Shown: piece by piece, positions 1 to 8,435 of the stretch
How the letters are laid out: the number at the start of each line of letters is the position of its first letter
How positions within the stretch are numbered: the first letter of the stretch is position 1
DNA from: an uncultured Mollicutes bacterium
Lineage (GTDB): Bacteria; Bacillota_I; Bacilli_A; ML615J-28; CAG-313
NCBI GenBank assembly: GCA_900539265.1
Contig: UQBM01000002.1
Location: 1 to 64,000 of the forward strand
Reading direction: 5' to 3'
DNA length: 64,000 nt
Program-made: the position numbers and the translations under genes
The notes under the pieces: generated by a model
Database searches by the model: none
Told to the model about the DNA's origin: nothing
Seen by the model: only the letters and a program-made list of their open reading frames with translations

Positions 1-129
1 AATAATTATAGTAATAATATTTTTATTTATGAATATATTAGTATGTAAAAGTATACTTTTGCATACCAGTGTTTTTTTATGGTCATTTTTATTTTTTAAT
101 TTTTTCCTATATAAACTCAAATAAAAACA
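1..129. other. intergenic left edge, no gene seen
   Basis: I see no coding frame with a ribosome binding site here. The stretch is very AT-rich. It holds one notable dyad at 41-66, where GTATG-T-AAAAGTATACTTTT-G-CATAC pairs at 12 of 13 positions around its centre. It could be an operator or a cruciform for a gene beyond the left edge, but nothing else supports that. Confidence 0.4.
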
Positions 130-157
130 AAAAGGTTAGATTGATTTCTAACCTTTT
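130..157 (-). terminator. rho-independent terminator of the dlt-type operon
   Basis: An 11-base stem (130-140 with 147-157, AAAAGGTTAGA pairing with TCTAACCTTTT) around a 6-base loop is followed by T-rich sequence on both strands. It lies about 100 bases after the dltD-like stop and may work in both directions. Confidence 0.8.
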
Positions 158-262
158 CTTATCTTTTTTATTTCATTTGACTCAACTCGCCTCTTTCAAA
201 ACACAAACGCATTAGATTATTTTTTGCATCCAAAGTGTTTCTCCATTTTAACTATGATTTAA

Positions 263-1234
263 TCATACATTATCCACTTTAATCCCATCTCGTTTTAGCC
301 TATCCTCATACATTTTCAATTCTGCTTGCCAAAATTGACTATTATTAGGATGAATCGTCAAGACCTGATAGTCTAAAAGGATTTTCCCTAAATGTTTAGC
401 TACCTTTATGGAACCATAGACATTTAAATGATTGCCTTTATCCCTAAAATCTCGATTAAAATCAAAATGAATGTATTCTGGATTCACATTATAATCAATA
501 AAATCAATGTTATATTTATCTGCATATTTTTTTACACCATAACTTTTGGCATAAGACCATGATGATGGTGATGGTAATTCAATAAATAAAATCTTGATAT
601 TTTCTTTTTCACATAATTTTCTAATTTTATCTAAATATTTGATATTTTCATTAGGTATTGGTAAAGCTTCATCATGGATATTTCCCATATAATCTGTTAA
701 TTTATAATCAAATACTTTAGATGAATACATAAAGCCTTTAAAAGGATCATAATTATCATTTAAATTGGGCAATTGAGTGAAATCTTTCCATGTTAAATTT
801 TTCCATCTTGAATGATAAATAAATGGAGCTGCTAAAAACTGAAGTTTAGCAAACGCTTGAACATATTCAGCAAGCCCTAATTTATTATATAAAAAATCTG
901 TCTCAATTACACATATTTTAATTTGATGTTTCTTTAAAATATCCCGTAATAAACGATATGAGGCAGCAGTAGAGCATTTGGCGATTCCACAAGAGTATGA
1001 TGTAATTTTATATCGGCGATATAATTCTAAAGGGTTAATACCGCTATATAAATCACTATTGCCAAGACCTACAACTTCAATTGTATCTTCAGCCTCTGCT
1101 TCAAAACCTCTTCCCGCATAAAATTGTTTTCCCCCTTTATCAGTTCTTGTCTTTGGTGTGAAGATGAAGCATAATGCTATATATACAAACAAAAACATAG
1201 AAATAAAAAGGATACTTCTTTTCCAAAACTTCAT
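263..1234 (-). CDS. dltD: DltD-like SGNH-fold protein of the D-alanylation operon
   Basis: Last gene of a four-gene operon. In the Dlt pathway DltD sits outside the membrane and helps move D-alanine from carrier and MBOAT protein to lipoteichoic acid. The start at 1234 is chosen because an ATG there follows GGAGG with about 8 bases of spacing and lies one base after the dltB stop; upstream in-frame starts lie inside dltB. The protein has one N-terminal membrane segment (about residues 7-25), a GNSD block resembling the SGNH serine motif, and a late GNHLN block fitting the catalytic histidine. At 323 residues it is shorter than the usual 390 or so, and similarity to classical DltD is weak; an SGNH hydrolase of the DUF1574 kind is the alternative. 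Stop is TGA. Confidence 0.65.
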   Translation of the reverse strand: MKFWKRSILFISMFLFVYIALCFIFTPKTRTDKGGKQFYAGRGFEAEAEDTIEVVGLGNSDLYSGINPLELYRRYKITSYSCGIAKCSTAASYRLLRDILKKHQIKICVIETDFLYNKLGLAEYVQAFAKLQFLAAPFIYHSRWKNLTWKDFTQLPNLNDNYDPFKGFMYSSKVFDYKLTDYMGNIHDEALPIPNENIKYLDKIRKLCEKENIKILFIELPSPSSWSYAKSYGVKKYADKYNIDFIDYNVNPEYIHFDFNRDFRDKGNHLNVYGSIKVAKHLGKILLDYQVLTIHPNNSQFWQAELKMYEDRLKRDGIKVDNV

Positions 1235-1235
1235 C

Positions 1236-2783
1236 TTAAAAACCTCCATAAATTGGATCAGGTGGTAAATACCCAAGTCCATATGCACCAAAAATAATAA
1301 TACTAAAAATTAAGATTAAATAAGCACTATATCTAGCAAAAATCGGCATTTTAAAAAGGTAATCTTGAATTACTATTTTTTTCGTTTGCAAATATTCAAA
1401 AATCAATAAAATGGTTAAAGCAAGAATAGAAATAATCAGTTCATGAATGGCAAAAACCTCATTGAATGATTGGCTATTTGGTTGAAAAATACGCATGATA
1501 TATATTCCTACATCAGTTAAACGATTGCATCTAAAAATAAGCATTCCAATATTAACTAAAATAAAGGTTTTTATTATCTTTAAAAATCGAATAAAAACAT
1601 GAGAAGTTTTTTTCTTTTTAAAAAGGAAAGAAAAGACTGTTTCTAGCATCATTATAAAATAATAATATAATCCATATCCTAAATATTTCCAACTAGCTCC
1701 ATGCCAAAGACCAGTTAAAGACCAAACGACAAAAAGAACGATACAACTAGGAATAAAAGTTTCCCAAAATTTAGGTACTTTGCCTTTTAATTTTTTACAA
1801 AGAAAATTTAGGAACTTTGACATAGAAAGTGGATAAAAAACATATTCTTTAAACCAAGTTCCAAGACTAATATGCCAGCGACGCCAAAATTCTCCCACTG
1901 ATGATGAAAAAAATGGTTGTTCAAAATTTTTTTCAATCTCAATTCCGTACATTTTTGATATTCCGCGTACCATATCAATTATACCAGAAAATTCAGCATA
2001 TAATTGAAAAGTAAACCCAATTATACCTAAAATTAAAATAGGTCCTGTCAACTCTTTATCAAAACAAGCAACAACTAAAATGGATAAACGATCGGCAATG
2101 ACTATTTTTTTAAATAATCCTACAAGAATGCATAAAACGCCTCTTTTAAAATTATCAAAACGAAAAGAATGTCCTTCTTTTAATTGTGGCAATACGTAAT
2201 CATAATGAGAAATTGGTCCTTCTAAAAGGCAAGGAAAATAACTAGTGAATAATAAAACATCCAAATAATTTTTACTAGCTTGATATTTCGAACGATACAC
2301 ATCTATTAAATAACCCGTATTCGAAAGGGTATAATAACTGATACCAATTGGTAACAAAATATTTAAATATGGAATTTCTAATTCTAATTGCAAAAAACCA
2401 AAGACATTATTTAAAAAACTATCAAAAAAATTTACATATTTTAGACCGATTAATAATCCTAAATTTAATATCAACCCTATAGATAAATAGCGTTTGTTCA
2501 CTTTTTTAGTTTCTTGTTTTAATTTTTTAAATTCCTCTTTTTCTAAAAAATCCTTTTTTTGATTCGTTTTTTCAGTACGATTACTGATTATTAAAGCAAA
2601 TACATAGACAATTAACGAACTTAAAATTACAAAAAATCCCATCAATTTGCTAGCCACAAATAATAAAATTAAACTTCCTACAATTAATACAATATATCGA
2701 TATTTCTTGAAAAAAATCATGTAGAAAAGATATACAATTGTTGCAAATATAACTAAATATATCAGTTGCTCATATGCCTTCAT
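1236..2783 (-). CDS. dltB: MBOAT-family acyltransferase DltB
   Basis: Membrane-bound O-acyltransferase, 515 residues, expected to pass D-alanine from the carrier protein across the membrane towards teichoic acid. Roughly a dozen hydrophobic segments are visible. The core family motifs are intact: FWRRWHISLGTW with the adjoining EYVFYPL, and the later GLWHGASW holding the conserved histidine. The start ATG at 2783 is one base after the carrier gene stop, with only a weak purine-rich site, suggesting translational coupling. An AlgI-type enzyme acting on another polymer would look similar, but the adjoining adenylation and carrier genes favour DltB. Confidence 0.85.
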   Translation of the reverse strand: MKAYEQLIYLVIFATIVYLFYMIFFKKYRYIVLIVGSLILLFVASKLMGFFVILSSLIVYVFALIISNRTEKTNQKKDFLEKEEFKKLKQETKKVNKRYLSIGLILNLGLLIGLKYVNFFDSFLNNVFGFLQLELEIPYLNILLPIGISYYTLSNTGYLIDVYRSKYQASKNYLDVLLFTSYFPCLLEGPISHYDYVLPQLKEGHSFRFDNFKRGVLCILVGLFKKIVIADRLSILVVACFDKELTGPILILGIIGFTFQLYAEFSGIIDMVRGISKMYGIEIEKNFEQPFFSSSVGEFWRRWHISLGTWFKEYVFYPLSMSKFLNFLCKKLKGKVPKFWETFIPSCIVLFVVWSLTGLWHGASWKYLGYGLYYYFIMMLETVFSFLFKKKKTSHVFIRFLKIIKTFILVNIGMLIFRCNRLTDVGIYIMRIFQPNSQSFNEVFAIHELIISILALTILLIFEYLQTKKIVIQDYLFKMPIFARYSAYLILIFSIIIFGAYGLGYLPPDPIYGGF

Positions 2784-2784
2784 A

Positions 2785-3015
2785 TTATTCTTCTTGAATT
2801 TTGTTAATCAGTTTTAAAATAGCATCTAGTGACTCAAAATTCTCTGGTACAATATCAAGCGGTGAAATTGTAATATCAAATTCATCAGAGATTTTCATAA
2901 TAAGCATTACAATTTCCATACTAGTTAAAATTTGTTCACTAACTAGATGTTGTTCTTTTTCATAATCAATTCCTGATTTTACATCATTTAAAATATCTAA
3001 TAACGTTTTTCTCAT
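2785..3015 (-). CDS. dltC: acyl (D-alanyl) carrier protein DltC-like
   Basis: A 76-residue acidic helical carrier whose phosphopantetheine arm would hold the activated amino acid between DltA and DltB. The attachment serine is most likely Ser32 in LTSMEIV; the usual family motif is Asp-Ser, so the preceding Asp is replaced by Thr here. ATG at 3015 has AGGAGA seven or so bases upstream, and the gene starts 12 bases after the adenylation gene stop. Gene order A-C-B-D differs from the A-B-C-D order of Bacillus subtilis. Confidence 0.75.
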   Translation of the reverse strand: MRKTLLDILNDVKSGIDYEKEQHLVSEQILTSMEIVMLIMKISDEFDITISPLDIVPENFESLDAILKLINKIQEE

Positions 3016-3027
3016 AATAGCCTTCTC

Positions 3028-4560
3028 CTATCTATTTAAACTATATTTTTCTTGATAAAAATGTCGATCAATTTTACCATTTTGATTCAATTGAATTATT
3101 GATAGTTTTTCATACCTTGATGGCAACATATAATATGGCATCTTTATTTTTAATTGCGATATCAATTCATTTGTATCCATTGTTCCTACATAACAACAAA
3201 TAATTTCATCTAATGAAGAATCATATAAACAAAAAGCATTTTGTATTCCATCTAACGAATTACAAAGTGTTTCAATTTCTCCAAGTTCAATACGATATCC
3301 CATATGTTTGATTTGAAAATCTTTACGGCACAAATAGATCAATTCTTGTTTATCATTGTATTTACATATATCACCGGTTTTATAAACAATTTCACTATAA
3401 TGAGGATTCAGTGGATTTTGAACAAAAGCTTCAGAAGTTTTTTGTGGATTATTGTAATACCCCATAGCAACAAATGCACCTTTTACATACAATTCTCCTT
3501 CTGTTTTATCGTAAACAGATACCAATTCATTTTTTTCATTAAGTAAAAATACCTCTAAGTTTTCACAAGCTTTTCCAATTGGTAAAGATTCTTCATTGGC
3601 AAATCTTCTATCTACTTTATAATAAGTACAAATATCAGTAGTTTCTGTAGGTCCAAAAAGATTAGCAAATTTAACATTGGGTAATTTATCCATCCAATCA
3701 TTTAGTACTTTAACGGGCATGACTTCTCCCGCAAACATTGCTAGTTTTAAATATTGAGGTAAACAATAATCCAGCAAATGCATTTGTGAAATAATTTGAT
3801 AGGCAGAAGGAACCCAATAAATTGTGTTGACTTGATATGTATTCATCATTTCAAATAATTTTACCGGAAAAGAAAAATAACTTTTTGGCACAATGATGAT
3901 TGAGGCTCCAGATAAAAGGGTTGAAAAAACATCTGAAACCGACATACTAAAATAAAATGGTGTTTGACTAGCAAAAATGGTTTCTTGATTTATTTGAAAA
4001 CAATTTTTAAACCATTCTATATAACTAACAACATTTAAATGACTAACAACCGTTCCTTTTGGTATTCCTGTTGATCCTGAAGTAAATAAAACATACAAAG
4101 GATCAGTAGATACCATTTTCTCCAATCGTTTTTTGATTAAGGATTTATCATAACACGCATCATTATATGTTATATCAACACAAATGGAAGCAATATCTTG
4201 GAAAAAATCCCATTGATTTTGATTATGCTTATCCACTAAAATCAGTTTCGGTTTTGCAACCTCTATTATTTTATTAACTCGTTGTTTTGGTGATTCCACA
4301 TCAATCACTACATAAGGATTGTTCGCATATATACAAGCAAACATTGCTACAACAGTACTAACCCCTCTATTTGTGACAATTCCTACAACTTCATTTTTAT
4401 TTGTCTTTTCAATCACTTTAGTCGCCAAAATAAGTATATTTTTATATAATTTTTCATATGACAAATAAAAGTTAGGCTCTATAAGCGCTTTTTTATCTAA
4501 CCTATTTTGCTTTTTCAATTCTTCTATTACTTTTTCAAATTCAGTTACAATTGTACGCAT
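3028..4560 (-). CDS. dltA: amino acid adenylation enzyme, DltA type
   Basis: Cytosolic ANL-superfamily ligase of 510 residues that would activate D-alanine with ATP and load it onto the carrier encoded next. The P-loop-like A3 motif LFTSGSTGIPKG (about residues 155-167), the A5-like NLFGPTET, the A7 YKTGD and the C-terminal lysine in NGKIDR are all present, so the enzyme looks active. The size matches DltA (about 500). Substrate cannot be proved from sequence; the neighbours (carrier, MBOAT, SGNH protein) make D-alanine most likely. The start ATG at 4560 has GGTGA upstream and a promoter only about 15 bases away. Confidence 0.82.
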   Translation of the reverse strand: MRTIVTEFEKVIEELKKQNRLDKKALIEPNFYLSYEKLYKNILILATKVIEKTNKNEVVGIVTNRGVSTVVAMFACIYANNPYVVIDVESPKQRVNKIIEVAKPKLILVDKHNQNQWDFFQDIASICVDITYNDACYDKSLIKKRLEKMVSTDPLYVLFTSGSTGIPKGTVVSHLNVVSYIEWFKNCFQINQETIFASQTPFYFSMSVSDVFSTLLSGASIIIVPKSYFSFPVKLFEMMNTYQVNTIYWVPSAYQIISQMHLLDYCLPQYLKLAMFAGEVMPVKVLNDWMDKLPNVKFANLFGPTETTDICTYYKVDRRFANEESLPIGKACENLEVFLLNEKNELVSVYDKTEGELYVKGAFVAMGYYNNPQKTSEAFVQNPLNPHYSEIVYKTGDICKYNDKQELIYLCRKDFQIKHMGYRIELGEIETLCNSLDGIQNAFCLYDSSLDEIICCYVGTMDTNELISQLKIKMPYYMLPSRYEKLSIIQLNQNGKIDRHFYQEKYSLNR

Positions 4561-4575
4561 TTTATCACCAAATAT

Positions 4576-4584
4576 ATTATATCA
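4576..4584 (-). promoter_or_regulatory. extended -10 promoter of the dlt operon
   Basis: TGATATAAT reads on the minus strand, ending about 15 bases before the dltA start, so the leader would be only about ten bases long. The -35 region (TTTTAT) is poor, as expected when an extended -10 is used. Confidence 0.6.
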
Positions 4585-4673
4585 TTTCTCCTATTAAAAT
4601 AAAAGAATAATACTTGTTGTATTATATTTATTTTAAAATATGGATCCGATTCTTCCATTTTATCTTGTAAAAT

Positions 4674-4705
4674 AAAAAAGTAAGAACGAAAATTCTTACT
4701 TTTTT
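4674..4705 (-). terminator. terminator after oadB
   Basis: A 13-base stem (4674-4686 with 4693-4705, core AGTAAGAA/TTCTTACT) with a 6-base loop is followed by T-rich sequence on the minus strand. It separates the pckA-oad operon from the dlt operon. Confidence 0.85.
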
Positions 4706-4747
4706 ATAAGAATTTTTATTTATATTCTTCAATATAAATAGGAGTTT

Positions 4748-5920
4748 TTATCCGAAGATACTGAGTAATAAACCTGCAGCGATTGCACTACCAATAACAC
4801 CTGCAACATTTGGTCCCATTGCATGCATCAATAAATAATTTGACTTATCTTCTTCAAGACCAATCTTATGCACAACTCGCGCAGCCATTGGCACGGCTGA
4901 TACTCCTGCAGCACCAATCATCGGATTAATCTTGCCTCCTGATAATTTACACATCACTTTACCTACAAGTACGCCTCCGGCAGTTGCAAAACTAAAAGCA
5001 ATCATACCAAGAATTAAAATTAAACCAAAATTAAGTGCTTGGTTAAGTTCAGTAAGCATTGCGGTAGCACCGACAGCAAGACCTAAAATAATGGTTATAA
5101 CATAAAGAAGCGTTTTGGCCGAAGCATCAACTAAATTTGGCACAACACCGGATTCTTTAATTAAATTTCCAAGCATAAGCATTCCGATTAAAGCTGCACA
5201 AGATGGAATTAAAATAATAACAATAACCATTACAGCAATTGGAAAAATAATTTTTTCTCTTTTTGAAACAACTCTTGATTCAACCATTTTAATTTGACGT
5301 TCTTTTTTAGTAGTAAGCGCCTTAATAATAGGTGGCTGAATAACGGGTACTAATGCCATATAGGAATAGGCAACAACCGCAATCGAGGCGCATAGCATTG
5401 CACCACCATCAGCTCCTGTTAATAACTTATTTGATAAGAAAATAGCAGTTGGCCCATCAGCACCGCCGATTATACCAATAGATGAAGCCTCTAAAGCATT
5501 GAATCCAAAAAGAATTGCACCTAAAAAGGTAATAAAAATACCAAGTTGAGCAGCAGCTCCTAAAAGTAAACTACTAGGACGTGAAATGAGTGGTCCAAAA
5601 TCCGTAGTTGCTCCAATTCCAAGAAAAATTAGTGGTGGAAAAATTTCCCATTCAATTCCTTTATGGAATGAATATAAAAGTCCTAAAGATTCACCATTTG
5701 TACCATCATTATATAGAGCTGGTGCTAAATTGACAAGCAACATGCCAACTCCAATAGGAATTAATAAATATGGTTCAAAACCTTTGGTAATCGCAAGATA
5801 TATTAATAAACATGCAACCAAAATCATAATTAATCTTAACAAGAAACTTGTAGCATTAAATGAACCATTATCTAAAAATCCCACTTGGCCAAAGAAATTT
5901 TTAAATAATTCACCAATCAT
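4748..5920 (-). CDS. oadB: sodium-translocating oxaloacetate decarboxylase, beta subunit
   Basis: Integral membrane subunit (390 residues) that decarboxylates carboxybiotin and exports Na+. Around nine to eleven hydrophobic segments are visible. The family signature IGGADGPTAIFLS, which carries the aspartate linked to Na+ transport, is intact, as is the C-terminal GPNVAGVIGSA block. Gene order pckA-oadA-oadG-carrier-oadB places it last in the operon, just before a strong terminator. The paralogous beta subunits of methylmalonyl-CoA or glutaconyl-CoA decarboxylases are nearly indistinguishable, but the OadA-type alpha subunit in the operon settles oxaloacetate. Confidence 0.93.
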   Translation of the reverse strand: MIGELFKNFFGQVGFLDNGSFNATSFLLRLIMILVACLLIYLAITKGFEPYLLIPIGVGMLLVNLAPALYNDGTNGESLGLLYSFHKGIEWEIFPPLIFLGIGATTDFGPLISRPSSLLLGAAAQLGIFITFLGAILFGFNALEASSIGIIGGADGPTAIFLSNKLLTGADGGAMLCASIAVVAYSYMALVPVIQPPIIKALTTKKERQIKMVESRVVSKREKIIFPIAVMVIVIILIPSCAALIGMLMLGNLIKESGVVPNLVDASAKTLLYVITIILGLAVGATAMLTELNQALNFGLILILGMIAFSFATAGGVLVGKVMCKLSGGKINPMIGAAGVSAVPMAARVVHKIGLEEDKSNYLLMHAMGPNVAGVIGSAIAAGLLLSIFG

Positions 5921-5926
5921 ATATTA

Positions 5927-6283
5927 TTACCCAATTACTACTAAAAGTTGTCCATTTTGAACTGAATCGCCTTTGGAAATAGCGATTGATTTAATAACAC
6001 CAGCCGTATCTGCAACAACTTCATTCTCAAGTTTCATAGCCTCTAAAATACAAACAACATCACCAACATTTACGCTGTCTCCTACTTTAACTTTTACATC
6101 TAAAATAGTACCAGCCATTGGAGCCTTTAAATCTGTACTAGCACCATTTGATACAACTGGAGTACTTTTTTCTCCTACTACTGGTGCTTTAGAAGGGGTA
6201 GTAATTGTAGCATTACTTTCAGTAACACTTTCTAATTCTACTTCGTAAACCTTACCATTTACTTTAACTTTATAAACTTTCAT
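5927..6283 (-). CDS. biotin carboxyl carrier protein of the decarboxylase
   Basis: A 118-residue biotinyl-lipoyl protein that shuttles the carboxyl group from OadA to OadB. The biotin attachment motif EAMKLEN lies near residues 83-89, within the typical double-barrel domain (about residues 50-118). A linker rich in Thr, Ser, Pro and Val joins it to a short N-terminal beta strand segment. It starts 11 bases after oadG. It supplies the biotin domain that is absent from the OadA protein of this operon. Confidence 0.92.
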   Translation of the reverse strand: MKVYKVKVNGKVYEVELESVTESNATITTPSKAPVVGEKSTPVVSNGASTDLKAPMAGTILDVKVKVGDSVNVGDVVCILEAMKLENEVVADTAGVIKSIAISKGDSVQNGQLLVVIG

Positions 6284-6294
6284 GTTTTTTCTCC

Positions 6295-6999
6295 TTATCC
6301 TATTTGTTTAACTGAAACAACTCTAACATTTTCATGTGTTTCATTACGATATTCGATAGTCGCTACAAGCGTTGCTACCATCATATCATCATCAGTAATA
6401 TCTGCTATTGTAAAAATTTTTTTAGGTGTATTTACAATCGTATTATTTTCTTTAGTATTAACTTTTTCATTACTAGCTTTTGGTGCTAAATATTTAAATA
6501 GTGCAACAACACCCCAAAGAAATGCAAGCATCAAAAATACAATTATCATACACACAAGAGCAACCAAACATGCATCAGCAAATGTAATATATCTTGCATA
6601 CAATATATTGGCACCTTGATTATTATTAGTTGAAACTCTTGTACCTTTTTGGAAATCATTTGTTGTATACCATCCAGCAAAAGTTAATCCATCATTTGCT
6701 ATCTCAGGATAAGAAAAGACCTTTGTTGTTTGATTTACTTTACTATCTTCTACAAATATAATTTCATATTCACCTTGGGGAATAGTTGATCCTGGTAAAT
6801 ATAAAACAGCAGTTTTATTATCTATATCATTTTTAAGATATCCTACAAATGTATATCCTTCTTTGATTTCATTAACTACTTCCCCAATTTCAGTAAAATT
6901 CTTTTTATCGAATGTTGGTCTTTCTTCTTTGCATCCTGAAATGACAAGCGTAAAAGTTAAGACTATTAACATTGATATAAATCTGATAACTTTTTTCAT
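6295..6999 (-). CDS. oadG: OadG-like gamma subunit fused to an N-terminal lipoprotein InlB-type repeat
   Basis: This 234-residue protein is much longer than ordinary OadG (about 80-120). Residues 1-23 form a lipoprotein signal ending in the lipobox LVISGC. Residues about 85-138 resemble a Listeria-Bacteroides (InlB B-type) repeat: a strand region, FAGWYTT, then ILYARY. A membrane segment follows (about 142-168), and the cytosolic tail (about 198-234) matches the OadG C-terminus, with ITDDDMMVATLVA and VRVVSVKQI. Thus the usual small membrane anchor of the alpha-beta complex carries an outward-facing lipid-anchored domain. ATG at 6999 follows AGGTGA; the oadA stop is 7 bases upstream. Confidence 0.8.
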   Translation of the reverse strand: MKKVIRFISMLIVLTFTLVISGCKEERPTFDKKNFTEIGEVVNEIKEGYTFVGYLKNDIDNKTAVLYLPGSTIPQGEYEIIFVEDSKVNQTTKVFSYPEIANDGLTFAGWYTTNDFQKGTRVSTNNNQGANILYARYITFADACLVALVCMIIVFLMLAFLWGVVALFKYLAPKASNEKVNTKENNTIVNTPKKIFTIADITDDDMMVATLVATIEYRNETHENVRVVSVKQIG

Positions 7000-7006
7000 A
7001 ATTCAC

Positions 7007-8401
7007 CTAACCAATTAATACATCAAATTCTTCTACTTCATCCTGTAATGTTGGCGCATTACGATTTTCTAAGAATTTTACTGCAACATTTTCAAATAGT
7101 GCACATGATAAGACATCTTCATCTGATTTCACAATATTTGCATACTTTGCTTTCATCGCATCAAATTCAGGTGCAATATCATCAGCTGGACGATGCGTAA
7201 TTATTAAAGCATCACCAATAATTTTTTTACGAATATTTTCATCAATTGAAGCTGGTGCTTTACCATACTCACCCTTAAGATAAGCTTTAACCTCAGCTGG
7301 GCTCATTTTATAACGTTCACCACTAATAACATTCATAACAGCTTGCGTACCAACCATTTGAGAAAGTGGTGTAACAAGAGGGGGATAACCTAAATCTTTT
7401 CTAACACGAGGAATTTCATTTAAAACCTCTTCATATTTATCCATTGCTCCTTGACCTTTCAACTGACTCATAAGGTTAGAAAGCATACCTCCAGGAACTT
7501 GATACTTTAAAATATTAGGGTTAGTAGTTAAGGCTTTAGGATTTAATCCACCATTAGCAAGAAAACGATCTTTAACAACTGTTAGTTTATCACATGCCTT
7601 TTTAAGATAATCTAAATTTAACTTTGGATCATATTTTGTTCCTTGAAGTACATATTCTAAAGCTTCAGTACATGGTTGACTTGTGCCTCCTGAAAGTGGT
7701 GATAAAGCAGTATCGACAATATCAATACCAGCCTCGATTGCTCTCATCACTGTCATTTCAGCAACGCCACCAGTACAATGTGTGTGAAGTTCAAGTGGAA
7801 TTTTAACAGCCTCTTTCATCTTTGATATAAGTTCATAAGCATCAGATGGAAGTAATACTCCTGCCATATCTTTGATACATATAGAATCAGCACCCATTTT
7901 TTCAACATCTTTTGCAAGTGATACATAATAATCAATAGTATGTACAGGACTTGTTGTATAAGATAGGGCTATTTGACAATGACCACCATATTGTTTTTTA
8001 TATTTATTAGTAGCATCAACTGCACTTTTTAAATTACGTAAATCATTCAAGGCATCAAAAACACGAATAATATCAATCCCATTTTCTAATGATTTTTGAA
8101 CAAATTTTTCAACAAGTTCATCTGAATAATGACGATATCCTAAAATATTTTGTCCCCTAAAGAGCATTTGTAATTTAGTATTAGGGCAAGCCTTACGAAT
8201 TGCTCGTAATCTTTCCCATGGATCTTCATTTAAGAAACGAAGACATGCATCAAAGGTTGCCCCTCCCCAAACTTCCAAAGCATAATAACCAGCTTTATCT
8301 AAAAGACTTGCAACTGGTAAAATATCTTCTGTTGTAAGACGAGTAGCAAGAAGTGATTGATGCCCATCTCTTAAACAAGTATCAACGATTTTAACACTCA
8401 T
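7007..8401 (-). CDS. oadA: oxaloacetate decarboxylase alpha subunit, carboxyltransferase
   Basis: Cytosolic subunit (464 residues) that transfers the carboxyl group of oxaloacetate to biotin, releasing pyruvate. The N-terminal DTCLRDGHQSLLATR motif is the classic HMGL-like carboxyltransferase start, and the catalytic lysine and metal ligands region (CIKDMAG, LHTHC) is present, followed by the conserved PYC/OadA domain (about 300-440). The C-terminal biotin domain of longer OadA proteins is absent; the separate carrier two genes downstream replaces it. ATG at 8401 has GGAG upstream. A pyruvate carboxylase B subunit would look alike, but the oadB neighbour decides. Confidence 0.93.
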   Translation of the reverse strand: MSVKIVDTCLRDGHQSLLATRLTTEDILPVASLLDKAGYYALEVWGGATFDACLRFLNEDPWERLRAIRKACPNTKLQMLFRGQNILGYRHYSDELVEKFVQKSLENGIDIIRVFDALNDLRNLKSAVDATNKYKKQYGGHCQIALSYTTSPVHTIDYYVSLAKDVEKMGADSICIKDMAGVLLPSDAYELISKMKEAVKIPLELHTHCTGGVAEMTVMRAIEAGIDIVDTALSPLSGGTSQPCTEALEYVLQGTKYDPKLNLDYLKKACDKLTVVKDRFLANGGLNPKALTTNPNILKYQVPGGMLSNLMSQLKGQGAMDKYEEVLNEIPRVRKDLGYPPLVTPLSQMVGTQAVMNVISGERYKMSPAEVKAYLKGEYGKAPASIDENIRKKIIGDALIITHRPADDIAPEFDAMKAKYANIVKSDEDVLSCALFENVAVKFLENRNAPTLQDEVEEFDVLIG

Positions 8402-8435
8402 TGTGATTCTCCTTCAAAAAATTTTATGCTACAAA

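Noticed and set aside
263..1291. TGA read as tryptophan (mollicute code)
   Set aside because: TGA ends dltD, rimI, cwlD and the ytxK-like gene at family-typical lengths, often in ATGA overlaps, and tryptophans are TGG.
5586..6248. Open frames on the + strand opposite oadB and the biotin carrier gene
   Set aside because: They are exact antisense shadows of well-supported genes, have no ribosome binding site and show no protein family features.
7007..8401. OadA as a truncated gene because it lacks a biotin domain
   Set aside because: The carrier protein at 5927-6283 supplies the domain; split forms are common in this enzyme family.
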